Source: Reinekea marina
GTDB taxonomy: Bacteria > Pseudomonadota > Gammaproteobacteria > Pseudomonadales > Natronospirillaceae
Direction: 5' to 3'
DNA length: 64,000 nt
Assembly: GCF_030409715.1 (NCBI RefSeq)
Contig: NZ_JAUFQI010000001.1
Coordinates: 1,233,001-1,297,000 of the forward strand
The position numbers and the translations under genes were made by a program. This document shows, one piece after another, positions 36,134-45,597 of this stretch (positions within the stretch are counted from its first letter, which is position 1; the number at the start of each line of letters is the position of its first letter). The notes under the pieces were generated by a model, which ran no database searches, was not told the DNA's origin, and was given only the letters and a program-made list of their open reading frames with translations.

Positions 36134-37006
36134 TCACCTGTCTTGTCTTAACCAACGGTGTGCCGACTTAATGACCGATGCGCGCAGCCGTTTCATGGCT
36201 GACCCACCAGATCGCCAAGTATGCCAATAGAGAGGTATATCAATTGGGCTTGTAGGAGCTAGGTCAATCAAACTGCCACTGGCAACCCCTATGGCCGCTT
36301 GCATTTCAGGGATCATACCAAAGCCACAGCCGTTGGCGGCCATTTGCACAAACCCTTCGGAAGAGGGGCAGCGAATAGGATTCAATGGGTCGGGCATACC
36401 GAGCATGTTTAAAAATTGATGTTGTAACTTGTCGTCTTCATTAAATTGCAAGCAAGGCGCTAAGTGCAATTTATCGGGCTGGTCGAGTATTTTATACCTT
36501 AGCAAAAAATCTGGGCTGGCATAGGCACGGTAACGCACAACGCCAAGGCGATCCACTCTGGCGCCATTTATAGCGGTATCTTCAGAGCACAAGCAGGCCA
36601 GTACCTCACCACGACGCATGAGTTCGATGCCTTTATCTTGATCAGCGATAACGATATCGACGTCCATTTCGTCAGTGATCTTACCAATGGCTTCAGGAAA
36701 CCATGTCGCCATTGAGTCGGCGTTAATGGCGATACGCGCATGAACTCGGTCTACTTGAGGGTTGGCAAGGGTTAAGTCTTTTTCTAAATGTTCAACACGA
36801 TGCAAATGACTGATTAGTTTTTGACCCAGCTCAGTAGCGATAGGCGGAGTCTGTCGAATTAACACAGGTTGACCCAATCGATTTTCCAAGCCTTTTACCC
36901 GTTGACTTACAGCAGATTGGGTCACACACAAGTCTTTTGCGGCGGGTTCAAATCCACCGCAGCGAACAACCGCAGCTAACGCGTGCAGCGCTTTATAATC
37001 CATCAT
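36134..37006 (-). CDS. argP: ArgP/LysG-type LysR regulator
   Basis: This 290-residue LysR protein has an ArgP-like N-terminal helix-turn-helix (YKALHALAAVVRCGGFEPAA, TQSAVSQRVKGLE) and an effector domain. It is divergent from a LysE/ArgO exporter gene with a 90-bp intergenic gap, exactly the argP-argO or lysG-lysE arrangement. In this arrangement the regulator senses Lys, Arg or His and activates the exporter. Two adjacent ATG codons start the gene, and the choice between them is unclear. Confidence 0.93.
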   Translation of the reverse strand: MMDYKALHALAAVVRCGGFEPAAKDLCVTQSAVSQRVKGLENRLGQPVLIRQTPPIATELGQKLISHLHRVEHLEKDLTLANPQVDRVHARIAINADSMATWFPEAIGKITDEMDVDIVIADQDKGIELMRRGEVLACLCSEDTAINGARVDRLGVVRYRAYASPDFLLRYKILDQPDKLHLAPCLQFNEDDKLQHQFLNMLGMPDPLNPIRCPSSEGFVQMAANGCGFGMIPEMQAAIGVASGSLIDLAPTSPIDIPLYWHTWRSGGSAMKRLRASVIKSAHRWLRQDR

Positions 37007-37096
37007 AAGTTAGATTAATAACCTTAAAGTAATATTAATTGGATTGTTTGAATATAGCTTATTAAACTGAGAGTTACCATCGCTTAGGAGTTTTAT

Positions 37097-37708
37097 ATGT
37101 TTGCTCAATATTTATCTGGTTTTGTGGTTGCCATTGGTCTTATCGTCGCCATTGGCGCGCAAAACGCATGGGTACTTGGCATGAGTATTCGGCGACAATA
37201 TCCCTATACCATTGCCACCGTGTGTTTTACGATCGATGCCCTGCTAATGGCTGTTGGGGTCGTCGCTCTTGGTCATATCCAGAGACTATTGCCGTCTATT
37301 ATCCCGTATTTGACTTACATCGGAGTGGCGATGTTAATTGGGTTGGGTATACAAGCCTTTTATCGTGTGTTCACGACACATCAAGGGCTTGAAGTCAGTA
37401 GGCCTGAAGCGGCCGTTAAAAGCCGCTCTCATGTGATTGTTCTGGCGATGACGCTGTCTTTGCTAAACCCGCATGTTTATCTAGATACCGTAGTACTCAT
37501 CGGCAATATTGCCGCTATTCAGGAGCAGCCATGGATATTTTGGCTGGGTTCGGCCAGTGCTTCGGTGGCTTGGTTTTTAATGTTGGCGGCACTGGGTAAG
37601 CCACTGAGTGTTTGGCTGATATCGCCCCTTCGTTGGCAAATATTTGATGCGATCATAGGAGTAATCATGTTTTGGGTGGCTTGGTCATTGTTAAAATCAA
37701 CCCACTGA
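37097..37708 (+). CDS. argO: LysE/ArgO-family basic amino acid exporter
   Basis: This 203-residue protein has about six TMs. The LysE-superfamily N-terminal signature GLIVAIGAQNAWVLGMSIRR and the central motif SLLNPHVYLDTVVLIGNIA are present. It exports Arg and/or Lys to relieve excess. RBS TAGGAG precedes the ATG. Pairing with the divergent ArgP-type regulator supports the function. Confidence 0.92.
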   Translation: MFAQYLSGFVVAIGLIVAIGAQNAWVLGMSIRRQYPYTIATVCFTIDALLMAVGVVALGHIQRLLPSIIPYLTYIGVAMLIGLGIQAFYRVFTTHQGLEVSRPEAAVKSRSHVIVLAMTLSLLNPHVYLDTVVLIGNIAAIQEQPWIFWLGSASASVAWFLMLAALGKPLSVWLISPLRWQIFDAIIGVIMFWVAWSLLKSTH

Positions 37709-37776
37709 AGAATTAAAACTAGGCGTATAGAGACCAGTCTTTTAATCTAAACATTTAACCGATTAAAGGATTCGCT

Positions 37777-39426
37777 ATGTCTTGGTGGAAAGAAGGTGTT
37801 GTTTATCAAATTTACCCACGCAGTTTTGCGGACAGCACGGGCAATGGCGTGGGCGACTTGAAAGGCATTATCAGTAAACTTGATTACCTCCAAGAATTGG
37901 GCGTAACGATCGTCTGGCTCAACCCAGTGTACGCATCGCCCAATGATGATAATGGATACGATATTTCCGATTACGAATCCATTATGGCCGAATTTGGAAC
38001 CATGGAAGACTTTGACGCCTTGTTGGCCGGTTTACACCAGCGTGGTATCAAGTTAATTATGGATTTGGTTGTGAATCATTGTTCCGACGAGCACCCTTGG
38101 TTTATCGAAAGCAAAGATAACCCCGACAGCCCATACCGAGATTATTTCTTTTGGCGAGATGGTGTGAACCATCAGCCTCCCAATAATTGGGTCAGCGTGT
38201 TCTCAGGTTCTGCTTGGCAGTATCATCCAGAAAGTGAGCAATACTATTTGCACCTGTTTTCCAAAAAACAGCCAGATCTGAACTGGGAAAATGAAGCATT
38301 ACGGAAAGACATTTATGCAATGATGCGACGCTGGTTTGATAAGGGCGTAGACGGCTTCCGAATGGATGTTATTAATATGATTTCGAAAAACCCTGAGCTT
38401 CCTTCCGTGGGAGACCCGTCTCAACTCGAGTGGGGTGGTCAACATTTTATGAACGGTCCACGGCAACACGAATTCATGCGGGAAATGCATGAGCAAGTGT
38501 TACAGCATTATAACTGTATGACCGTAGGCGAATGTTTTGATGTTGATGTTGAGGAAGGCAAAAAGCTAGTCGGTGCCGACCGAAAAGAATTGCACATGAT
38601 CTTTCAAATGGAGCACATGGCCCTAGATCATGGAGATACCAAGTGGGATGTTCAGCCTACCTGGTCTCGAGTGGCTTTAAAGCAAATACTAAACCGTTGG
38701 ATTCAAGGTTTGGATGGCGATGGTTGGAACAGTCAGTTTTGGATGAACCATGATCAACCTAGAGCTGTCAGTCGATTTGGCAATGAACAGAAATTTAGAA
38801 TAGAAAGTGCGCAAGCTTTAGCCGCCGTCACATTAACGCTGCCTGGCACACCCTATATTTATATGGGTGAAGAAATTGGTATGACCAACGTACAATATTC
38901 TATTGAAGAGTATAAAGATTTAGAGACACTTAATTGGTATAACGAACAGTTGCAAAAAGGTGCTGAACCAAAATCCCTCATGCGCAGTATTCACTTAATG
39001 GGGAGGGATAATGCTCGAACTCCCATGCAGTGGAATGATCAAGAGCATGCCGGCTTCACAACCGGTAATCCTTGGCTGAAAGTGAACCCCAATTACCCAG
39101 AAATCAATGTAGCGCGAGCGCAACAGCAGCCTCAAGGTATTTGGCCGTGGTATCAATCGTTGATTGCTCTGAGAAAAGAGAACAAAGTGCTTGTGTATGG
39201 CCGCTATACGCCCATCATGGAATCTTGCGAGCAGGTCTTTGCCTTTCTTCGTGATCAGAACGAAACAAAAATACTGGTGTTGGTGAATTTGTCTGACGAA
39301 AAAGCAGTCCTAGATCTTCCCAATCATATCGTCAATACGCCGTGGCAAGTTACACTGAATAACTATGACTCAATGACTATGTCGGAGTTGTTACCTTGGC
39401 AAGCCATAATAATGAGGACTGAATGA
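37777..39426 (+). CDS. GH13 alpha-glucosidase, probably oligo-1,6-glucosidase
   Basis: This 549-residue cytoplasmic GH13 enzyme has no signal peptide. Conserved regions: DLVVNH (96-101), GFRMDVIN with nucleophile D197, VGECF with the acid/base Glu, and NHDQPR with the transition-state Asp. The Val right after the nucleophile (MDV) is the residue associated with alpha-1,6 specificity in oligo-1,6-glucosidases and isomaltases, so isomalto-oligosaccharides are the likely substrate; trehalose-6-phosphate hydrolase is a less likely alternative. It overlaps the downstream acetyltransferase by 4 bp. No sugar transporter or regulator adjoins it. Confidence 0.9.
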   Translation: MSWWKEGVVYQIYPRSFADSTGNGVGDLKGIISKLDYLQELGVTIVWLNPVYASPNDDNGYDISDYESIMAEFGTMEDFDALLAGLHQRGIKLIMDLVVNHCSDEHPWFIESKDNPDSPYRDYFFWRDGVNHQPPNNWVSVFSGSAWQYHPESEQYYLHLFSKKQPDLNWENEALRKDIYAMMRRWFDKGVDGFRMDVINMISKNPELPSVGDPSQLEWGGQHFMNGPRQHEFMREMHEQVLQHYNCMTVGECFDVDVEEGKKLVGADRKELHMIFQMEHMALDHGDTKWDVQPTWSRVALKQILNRWIQGLDGDGWNSQFWMNHDQPRAVSRFGNEQKFRIESAQALAAVTLTLPGTPYIYMGEEIGMTNVQYSIEEYKDLETLNWYNEQLQKGAEPKSLMRSIHLMGRDNARTPMQWNDQEHAGFTTGNPWLKVNPNYPEINVARAQQQPQGIWPWYQSLIALRKENKVLVYGRYTPIMESCEQVFAFLRDQNETKILVLVNLSDEKAVLDLPNHIVNTPWQVTLNNYDSMTMSELLPWQAIIMRTE

Positions 39427-39968
39427 GCCAAACCTATCTAAGCGATTCGTGGAAAAAAATGCGAAGCGGGGAATCCTTTAATCCGTTCGATTCTGAATTG
39501 GTTGCACAACGAGCCTTAATTAGACAGAGCGTAGCGCAATTTAATCGCGCACCGAGTAAAGGCCATCTAAAGCACATGTTCGGCTTGTTTGAACGAGTAG
39601 GAAAGCGGTGTTTTATTGAAGCGGGTGTGCATATAGATTACGGTTGCCATTTATCTTTTGGTGAACAAGTCTACGTAAACGCGCATTGTGTATTTTTGGA
39701 TGTCGCGCCCATTGTATTGAGCGATCATGTGTTAGTAGGGCCGGGAGTTAAATTTTGTACGGTGCAACACCCCCTTGATGCAGAGCAACGTAAAAGCGGT
39801 GTTGAATGGGCTGAGCCAATTCATGTTGGGGAAAATGCTTGGATAGGTGCAGGGGCCATTATATTGCCCGGGGTAACCATTGCAAAAAATGCGGTCATTG
39901 GAGCAGGGAGTGTTGTTACTAAAGATGTTGCAGAAGGCTGTGTCGTAAAAGGCAACCCTGCACGTTAA
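39423..39968 (+). CDS. Maltose/galactoside O-acetyltransferase-like hexapeptide protein
   Basis: This 181-residue left-handed beta-helix acetyltransferase of the Maa/LacA/NodL type has an N-terminal helical Maa domain (SWKKMRSGESFNPFDSELVAQR). Hexapeptide turns follow (GEQVYVNAHCVFLD, VLVGPGVKFCTVQHPL with the catalytic His, GENAWIGAGAIILPGVTIAKNAVIGAG). It ends at GNPAR, slightly shorter than relatives. Translation is coupled to the glucosidase (ATGA), suggesting detoxification of non-metabolised sugars from the same pathway. Confidence 0.88.
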   Translation: MSQTYLSDSWKKMRSGESFNPFDSELVAQRALIRQSVAQFNRAPSKGHLKHMFGLFERVGKRCFIEAGVHIDYGCHLSFGEQVYVNAHCVFLDVAPIVLSDHVLVGPGVKFCTVQHPLDAEQRKSGVEWAEPIHVGENAWIGAGAIILPGVTIAKNAVIGAGSVVTKDVAEGCVVKGNPAR

Positions 39969-39977
39969 AGCTAAATG

Positions 39978-40004
39978 GAACCTCTAGAGTTACCCTAGAG
40001 GTTC
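39978..40004. terminator. Hairpin between convergent acetyltransferase and hsp20 genes
   Basis: GAACCTCTAG and CTAGAGGTTC form a 10-bp stem with a 7-nt loop, followed by TTGTG on the plus strand. The T-tract is weak, so it is a probable rather than certain terminator. Confidence 0.55.
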
Positions 40005-40016
40005 TTGTGTATCGTA

Positions 40017-40466
40017 CTAAGCTTTTTGCTCTAAAACTCGATTACTGTTGATAGCAATCTTCTTTGGCTTCATGGCTTCAGGCAGCTCTTTGAGTAAATC
40101 AATTCTTAACAAACCATTTTGCAAATTCGCACCGGTGACTTCTACATGGTCGGCTAACTGAAATTTGCGCTCGAAAGAACGGAAGGCAATGCCTTGATGT
40201 AAATATTTGCGTTCTTCGTCGGTTTTTTCTTTTTTGCCTTTCACAACAAGGGTGCCATTTTCACTGGTGATGTTGAGTTCATCTTCTGTGAAACCAGCAG
40301 CGGCAATTGTAATGGCGTAAGTGTTCTCGCCGGTCGACTCAATATCGTAAGGCGGGTAATTTGTACTGTTATTGGATGATTGTGCTGCGCTGTCTAGTAA
40401 CGATGCAAAACGATCAAAGCCAACAGTGTTTCGGTATAAAGGTGAAAAATCAAATGCAGTTCTCAT
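40017..40466 (-). CDS. ibpA: Small heat-shock protein (Hsp20/IbpA family)
   Basis: This 149-residue ATP-independent holdase is of the IbpA type: N-terminal MRTAFDFSPLYRNTVGFDR, alpha-crystallin domain from YDIESTGENTYAITIAAAGF to the GLLRIDLLKELPE strand, and a C-terminal tail KPKKIAINS in which the usual I-x-I/V is present. The start is the ATG after AGGAGATTAGCT; that ribosome-binding site is enclosed in a predicted thermometer hairpin. It is monocistronic. Confidence 0.94.
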   Translation of the reverse strand: MRTAFDFSPLYRNTVGFDRFASLLDSAAQSSNNSTNYPPYDIESTGENTYAITIAAAGFTEDELNITSENGTLVVKGKKEKTDEERKYLHQGIAFRSFERKFQLADHVEVTGANLQNGLLRIDLLKELPEAMKPKKIAINSNRVLEQKA

Positions 40467-40468
40467 AG

Positions 40469-40490
40469 CTAATCTCCTAGTGAGCATTAG
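40469..40490 (-). promoter_or_regulatory. Predicted ROSE-like RNA thermometer of hsp20
   Basis: On the mRNA, CTAAT-G-CTC-ACTAG-GAG-ATTAG folds with 5 plus 3 base pairs and one bulged G, burying the Shine-Dalgarno AGGAG 2-4 nt before the start codon. ROSE elements of ibpA genes pair the SD with a short anti-SD containing a bulged G in the same way. A second hairpin (GCTGAATATTCAGC) lies immediately upstream. Confidence 0.55.
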
Positions 40491-40597
40491 TGCTGAATAT
40501 TCAGCGGATATATGCTGTTGCTAACTTAGGTTACACAACAGACTGGTTTAAATTCGCAACCCGAATTCGGCGTCGCTAACCTAAATATGAGATTGAA

Positions 40598-41311
40598 TTA
40601 GTTTTTTTCAATGCTTTCGTTTAAATTTTTTAATTGTAATTTATAACGTTGTAATAAAAATTTGGCATAAGCTTTTTCAGGATTCAATGCTTGCCCTTGG
40701 TAGTAGCCAATGAGTTTCTTAAGGTGTTGTCGATGCGATTCGATCGGTTGCCAGCACCGGCCGATAAGATCGCCATTTTTTTCAGTCATGAGTTGCGCAT
40801 GCTGAGTTTGCTGGGTTGCAACGGTAATAACTTCATAGCTACGCTTGTTTTCAGTCACGATGGACTCATTCACACGATAAAACCCAGCACCAATCAAATA
40901 CTGACGAACCAGTGCAACCTTAGTCGTGGGGGATATAATAAAGGTGCAATTTTTGGCGTGGGCTTGCGTGCGGAGGGCCTCTAAAATAGTAATGGTTTGT
41001 TCATCGCCAATCCCAGCGATGACCACAACTTGCCTACTTGTCTCTTCAAGCGAGACGGCTTCAGCTGGGCAAACTGCCAAACGATATCGTTGGGCGTTGA
41101 GTTGAATCAGCTGTTCCTTTAAGCGAGCCATGATGTCTTTGTGAATGTCATTAAATATGACTTGGCATTGCGGGCGAGATTCAATAATAGCTCTCCCCAG
41201 TGCTCCGTGGTCACAGCACATATCCCAAACAAGCTCAGTATCGGTCGGAATGGATTCAACCAAATGTCGAAGGCGGGTACCTAACTTAGTTTTTAACGGG
41301 AGATGGGTCAT
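40598..41311 (-). CDS. TrmK-like tRNA (adenine-N1)-methyltransferase family protein
   Basis: This 237-residue class I SAM enzyme begins KLGTRLRHLVESIP, with motif I VWDMCCDHGALGRAI, VIFNDIHKDI, and VVIAGIGDEQTITIL in place of the GMGG-type motif of TrmK. A C-terminal helical coil (HRQHLKKLIGYYQ) follows. TrmK methylates A22 of tRNA in Gram-positives; the proteobacterial relatives are less studied, so the substrate is uncertain. It has its own intergenic region, divergent from the following membrane protein gene. Confidence 0.78.
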   Translation of the reverse strand: MTHLPLKTKLGTRLRHLVESIPTDTELVWDMCCDHGALGRAIIESRPQCQVIFNDIHKDIMARLKEQLIQLNAQRYRLAVCPAEAVSLEETSRQVVVIAGIGDEQTITILEALRTQAHAKNCTFIISPTTKVALVRQYLIGAGFYRVNESIVTENKRSYEVITVATQQTQHAQLMTEKNGDLIGRCWQPIESHRQHLKKLIGYYQGQALNPEKAYAKFLLQRYKLQLKNLNESIEKN

Positions 41312-41377
41312 TGAGTCGTGCCGAATTCAAAAAATTAAGGTAAAGTGTCGCCTAAACAGAAGTAAGGTAACTTAAAG

Positions 41378-42118
41378 ATGGATCATAGCGATAATTCACC
41401 TGCACAGGAAGCAGCAAAGCCAGCAAAAGCTAAACAGGGCGGCTTTTTAAGCAACCTAATGTTTAATATTGTGCTACCTGTACTGATCATGTCAAAGCTG
41501 AGCGGCGATGATATGTTAGGCCCTCTATACAGCATTGCTGTCGCACTCGCTTTTCCGGTTGGATACGGTATTTGGGAAATGCGGCTGACTAAAAAGGTGA
41601 ATGGGTTTTCGGTATTAGGCGTTGTCAGCGTTTTGTTGACGGGTGGTATCAGTTTATTGCAGCTAGACCCAAAATACATTGCCATCAAAGAGGCGGCTAT
41701 TCCTGGGTTCATTGGCTTGGCGGTGATTATCTCCCAAAAGTCTCACAAATCGGTGGTCAAACTTATCTTGTTTAACGACCAAATTTTTCGATTAGATCGA
41801 GTGCACAGTTCGTTAGCTGAACATAATAATGAGAAAGTGTTTGAGCAAAAGATGACGACTGTAACGTATCTTGTTGCGGCGTCATTTTTTGTCTCGTCGG
41901 CTTTGAATTATATTTTGGCAAAAATAGTTTTAAAAAGCGCACCGGGGACCACTGAGTTTGCAGAAGAGTTGGGTCGAATGACAGCACTCAGTTACCCTGT
42001 CATCGTGATCCCGAGCATGGTCGTTTTAGGGTTTGCCATGTGGTACTTATTTACTCAGCTAAAGAAGCTTACTCACCTGCCTCTGGATGATTTGATGGTG
42101 GATCAATCTAAAAAGTAA
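41378..42118 (+). CDS. VC0807-like integral membrane protein
   Basis: This 246-residue protein has about six TM segments after a charged Ala/Lys-rich N-terminus (PAQEAAKPAKAKQGG). Segments include NIVLPVLIMSKLSGDD, LAFPVGYGIWEMR and VVSVLLTGGISLL, with an amphipathic middle region. It resembles the VC0807 family of unknown function, which shares features with intracellular septation proteins. The transport or structural role is unknown. Confidence 0.78.
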   Translation: MDHSDNSPAQEAAKPAKAKQGGFLSNLMFNIVLPVLIMSKLSGDDMLGPLYSIAVALAFPVGYGIWEMRLTKKVNGFSVLGVVSVLLTGGISLLQLDPKYIAIKEAAIPGFIGLAVIISQKSHKSVVKLILFNDQIFRLDRVHSSLAEHNNEKVFEQKMTTVTYLVAASFFVSSALNYILAKIVLKSAPGTTEFAEELGRMTALSYPVIVIPSMVVLGFAMWYLFTQLKKLTHLPLDDLMVDQSKK

Positions 42119-42173
42119 ACAATACTGCTCCGGTAGCATATTATGCTAAATTTTTATTTATTTTGAATTTTTG

Positions 42174-42208
42174 AGCTAATATGTAAAGGAGTGTTCACTC
42201 TATTAGCT
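42174..42208 (+). other. Structured leader element upstream of the PLP enzyme gene
   Basis: AGCTAATA and TATTAGCT form an 8-bp outer stem around an inner GAGTG-TT-CACTC hairpin with a 7-nt one-sided bulge. It lies about 60 nt before the start codon. A second dyad, TAGCATA-T-TATGCTA at 42134-42148, is just upstream and followed by a T-rich stretch. I do not recognise a known riboswitch class. Confidence 0.35.
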
Positions 42209-42265
42209 ACAATCAGTCAATAGAATAGGCGCATACTGAATTTCCCTTTTAATTTGGTATGCGCT

Positions 42266-43555
42266 ATGAAAAAAATAATAAACGCCAAAAAGCGAATTGG
42301 TGAACACCAGCTTCACCCTGAATCGTTAATGATGTCCTACGGTTACGATTCCGATTTATCTGAAGGGGCCGTTAAGCCACCTGTTTTTCTGACGTCAACG
42401 TTCAGCTACCCAACCGCCGAAGCCGGCGAAGAATTCTTTCATGTTGCATCGGGCAGAAAGCCTGTCCCAGAAGGTGAGTCAGCGGGGCTTATCTATTCTC
42501 GATTCAATCAACCGAACGTAGAGATGGTGGAAGACCGTTTAGCGTTGTTAGAGGGCTCAGAGGAAGCTGTTGTTTGCGCCAGCGGCATGGGGTCTATAAC
42601 GGCCACGCTACTTTCGGCATTACGGCCTGGTGATGTGTTGATGCACAGCTCGCCGCTTTATGGCGGCACAGAGGTTATGTTTCGCAATATCATGACCGAG
42701 TTTGGTATAAAGCTGGTAGAGTTTCATGATGGTTGCAGTGAAGCCTCTATTATGGCCGCTGTTCAAGAGGCTAAGTCGCTAGGACCTATTGCGATGATCT
42801 TTGCTGAGTCACCAGGTAATCCAACCAATGCGTTAATCGACATAGATCTCATTGTAAAAACCGCTAACCTGATTGAAACCGAACAAGGCAAGCGTCCGGT
42901 GACCGCGATCGATAACACCCTTATGGGGCCTATATTCTCGCAGGTTGTGCCTCGTGGAATCGACTTGGCCGTATACTCCTTGACTAAATATGTTGGGGGG
43001 CACAGTGACCTTGTTGCTGGCGCAGTGTGTGGAAATGGTGACACGATCAATGCGGTTAGAACCATCCGTAATTGTATGGGGCTAAATTCAGATCCTCATA
43101 CTTGTTGGATGATTTCACGGTCGTTGGAAACCTTGTCAATTCGCATGCAAAGAGAAGCAGAGACCGGCCTAAAAATAGCTCAGTGGTTGGCCAACAACCC
43201 ACACATGAAGGTTAAGGTGTTGCACCCGAATCTGATTGAGGATGAGTTATATCAAACCGTTTACGCTAAACAATGCAGCGGGCCAGGTTCAACTTTTTCA
43301 TTTGTGTTGGATGCACCGAGAACAGATGCCTTTAAATTTATCAACGCTTTGGTTTTGTTCAAATCTGCTGTCAGCTTAGGGGGCACCGAATCATTGGTGA
43401 GCCACCCAGCCTCTACAACGCATTCCGGTGTTCCCGAGGAAGTGCGAAAAGACGTTGGCATTGAAGAAGGGTTGATTCGATTGTCTATTGGATTAGAACA
43501 CCCAGAAGATTTGATTGCTGATTTATCCAATGCATTTAAAGTCTTGGTAAGTTAG
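42266..43555 (+). CDS. Cystathionine gamma-synthase / methionine gamma-lyase family PLP enzyme
   Basis: This 429-residue Cys/Met metabolism PLP enzyme has SRFNQPNVEMVEDRLALLEG, the phosphate-binding ASGMGSITATLL, the Asp-containing TAIDNTLMGP and the PLP Lys in YSLTKYVGGHSD. An extended N-terminus (INAKKRIGEHQLHPESLMMS) places it in the longer, poorly characterised branch of the family. It could be a synthase or a gamma-lyase. The start is the second in-frame candidate (ATG of MKKIINAKK). A structured leader precedes it. Its 3' end faces rpoD across a strong terminator. Confidence 0.88.
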   Translation: MKKIINAKKRIGEHQLHPESLMMSYGYDSDLSEGAVKPPVFLTSTFSYPTAEAGEEFFHVASGRKPVPEGESAGLIYSRFNQPNVEMVEDRLALLEGSEEAVVCASGMGSITATLLSALRPGDVLMHSSPLYGGTEVMFRNIMTEFGIKLVEFHDGCSEASIMAAVQEAKSLGPIAMIFAESPGNPTNALIDIDLIVKTANLIETEQGKRPVTAIDNTLMGPIFSQVVPRGIDLAVYSLTKYVGGHSDLVAGAVCGNGDTINAVRTIRNCMGLNSDPHTCWMISRSLETLSIRMQREAETGLKIAQWLANNPHMKVKVLHPNLIEDELYQTVYAKQCSGPGSTFSFVLDAPRTDAFKFINALVLFKSAVSLGGTESLVSHPASTTHSGVPEEVRKDVGIEEGLIRLSIGLEHPEDLIADLSNAFKVLVS

Positions 43556-43583
43556 CGCGAGCTGGCGAAATGGTTTCCAATAA

Positions 43584-43609
43584 AAAAGCCCAGCAATTGC
43601 TGGGCTTTT
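43584..43609. terminator. Bidirectional terminator, PLP enzyme gene and rpoD
   Basis: AAAAGCCCAGCAATTGCTGGGCTTTT is a perfect palindrome with A and T tracts at either end. It ends both convergent transcripts, including the rpsU-dnaG-rpoD operon. Confidence 0.9.
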
Positions 43610-43628
43610 CTTAACGCAGAGGCTTCGA

Positions 43629-45470
43629 CTATTCGTCGATAAAGCTGCGTAGATGGTCTGAGCGAGAAGGGTGGCGAAGCTTTCGAAGTGCCTTTGCTTC
43701 AATCTGACGAATACGCTCACGCGTTACATCAAACTGTTTGCCTACCTCTTCTAAGGTGTGGTCGGTATTCATTTCAATACCAAAGCGCATTCTTAATACC
43801 TTTGCTTCACGGGCGGTTAATCCCGCTAAAACTTCTTTGGTTGCATCACGTAGGCCGGTTGATGTGGCTGAGTGAATCGGTGCATCCATCGTGGTATCTT
43901 CGATGAAATCTCCTAATGAGCTGTCTTCGTCATCGCCGATTGGCGTTTCTAACGAGATAGGCTCTTTAGAGATTTTTAAAACCTTGCGAATCTTATCTTC
44001 AGGCATGTCCATACGCTCAGCCAGTTCTTCTGGCGTTGCTTCACGACCCATTTCTTGCAACATTTGGCGAGAGATACGGTTAAGCTTGTTAATCGTCTCT
44101 ATCATGTGAACAGGAATACGGATGGTACGAGCTTGGTCGGCAATTGAGCGTGTAATTGCCTGACGAATCCACCAGGTGGCATAAGTAGAGAACTTATAAC
44201 CACGACGGTATTCAAACTTATCCACGGCTTTCATTAAGCCAATGTTGCCTTCTTGGATTAAATCAAGGAACTGTAAACCACGGTTGGTGTATTTCTTAGC
44301 GATAGAAATAACCAAACGTAAGTTCGCTTCAACCATTTCTTTTTTGGCACGACGCGCGCGCGCTTCACCAATAGAAATACGACGGTGGATATCTTTGATT
44401 TCGCCAAGCGTGATACCCGTTGCTTTTTGAATGTTGCGCATTTTACGCTGTGCACGACGCAATTCAACTTCGTAGCGGAACGCTTCTTCAGCAAACTGTG
44501 GATCTTCTAATACCGTATTCAACCATTCATCTTCGGTTTCGCGGCCTACAAACAATTCAATAAACTGTTTTCTTGGCATTTTTAACGTACGAACACAAAT
44601 TTGAATGATGCGGCGTTCTTGATCGCGAATTTCAGCAACAGCAGATTTGATCGGCGATATAGATTCTTCAAACGCTTTAGGCGTAAGCTTAAAGCAAGAA
44701 AAGTTTTCACCCATGGCAATTAGCGCTTCATTGGCTTCTTTGCAATATCGACCTTTTTCTTCGATGATGCTTTCTAAGGTTGCTAGCTGCTCTGAAAGCA
44801 ACGTAAAACGTTCACGGGCTAGTTCAGGGTCTGGACCATTATCAACTTCATCTTCGTCATCGGAATCATCTTCAACTTCTTCCACTGCTTCGTCTTCTTC
44901 TTTGACTGCATCGGGAGAGTCGGCCGCCGGTAACGGATCTTCGTCGTCTGGGTCTTGGAAACTGGTCAAGATGTCAGATAGACGGCCTGTGCCTTCTTCT
45001 TCACTTTGAGTGGTTTCATAAGCGCCGATGATATCTTTGATAACGCCAGGGTAATACGCCATTGCTTGCATGACTTCGCGCGTACCTTCTTCGATACGCT
45101 TAGCGATGACAATTTCACCTTCTCGGGTCAAAAGCTCAACGGTGCCCATTTCACGCATATACATGCGAACAGGGTCTGTTGTGCGGCCGGTATCAGTTTC
45201 AACGGCGGCCAATGCAGCTGCAGCTTCTTCGGTTGCGTCGTCATCGGTATCTTTACTGTCAGCTAAGGCAAGTTGATCGGCATCCGGTGCCGTTTCAAAT
45301 ACTTCAATGCCTATATCGTTGATCATTGCAATGATATCTTCTACCTGATCGGGAGAGTTAATCTCCTCGGGTAGGTGATCGTTTACTTCGGCAAAAGTAA
45401 GGAAGCCTTGTTCTTTACCTTTGGCGATCAGTTCTTTTAAACGAGACTGTCGCTGAGATTTTTCAGCCAT
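43629..45470 (-). CDS. rpoD: RNA polymerase sigma factor RpoD (sigma-70)
   Basis: This 613-residue primary sigma factor has region 1.1 ([20 protein letters not shown]), region 1.2 ([16 protein letters not shown]), and a long acidic non-conserved region (around 160-215, [19 protein letters not shown]). Regions 2.1-2.4 ([32 protein letters not shown]), 3 ([15 protein letters not shown]) and 4.2 ([20 protein letters not shown]) follow. It is the last gene of the macromolecular-synthesis operon. Confidence 0.98.
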   Translation of the reverse strand: MAEKSQRQSRLKELIAKGKEQGFLTFAEVNDHLPEEINSPDQVEDIIAMINDIGIEVFETAPDADQLALADSKDTDDDATEEAAAALAAVETDTGRTTDPVRMYMREMGTVELLTREGEIVIAKRIEEGTREVMQAMAYYPGVIKDIIGAYETTQSEEEGTGRLSDILTSFQDPDDEDPLPAADSPDAVKEEDEAVEEVEDDSDDEDEVDNGPDPELARERFTLLSEQLATLESIIEEKGRYCKEANEALIAMGENFSCFKLTPKAFEESISPIKSAVAEIRDQERRIIQICVRTLKMPRKQFIELFVGRETEDEWLNTVLEDPQFAEEAFRYEVELRRAQRKMRNIQKATGITLGEIKDIHRRISIGEARARRAKKEMVEANLRLVISIAKKYTNRGLQFLDLIQEGNIGLMKAVDKFEYRRGYKFSTYATWWIRQAITRSIADQARTIRIPVHMIETINKLNRISRQMLQEMGREATPEELAERMDMPEDKIRKVLKISKEPISLETPIGDDEDSSLGDFIEDTTMDAPIHSATSTGLRDATKEVLAGLTAREAKVLRMRFGIEMNTDHTLEEVGKQFDVTRERIRQIEAKALRKLRHPSRSDHLRSFIDE

Positions 45471-45538
45471 AGGTTACCTGTAAGCAATTAAGTGGTTGTT
45501 ACGCAAGCAAATAGCCGGATAGTGTATATTAAATCAAC

Positions 45539-45595
45539 AGGTTAGCCAACGAGCGATGCTCAAACTAAAACGTGATTTTCAGGCTTTGCTAACCT
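45539..45595 (-). other. Inverted repeat between dnaG and rpoD
   Basis: AGGTTAGC and GCTAACCT pair across 41 nt just after the dnaG stop, enclosing a small GAGC-GAT-GCTC hairpin. In E. coli this junction carries an RNA processing site; a similar role here is only a guess. Confidence 0.35.
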
Positions 45596-45597
45596 AT

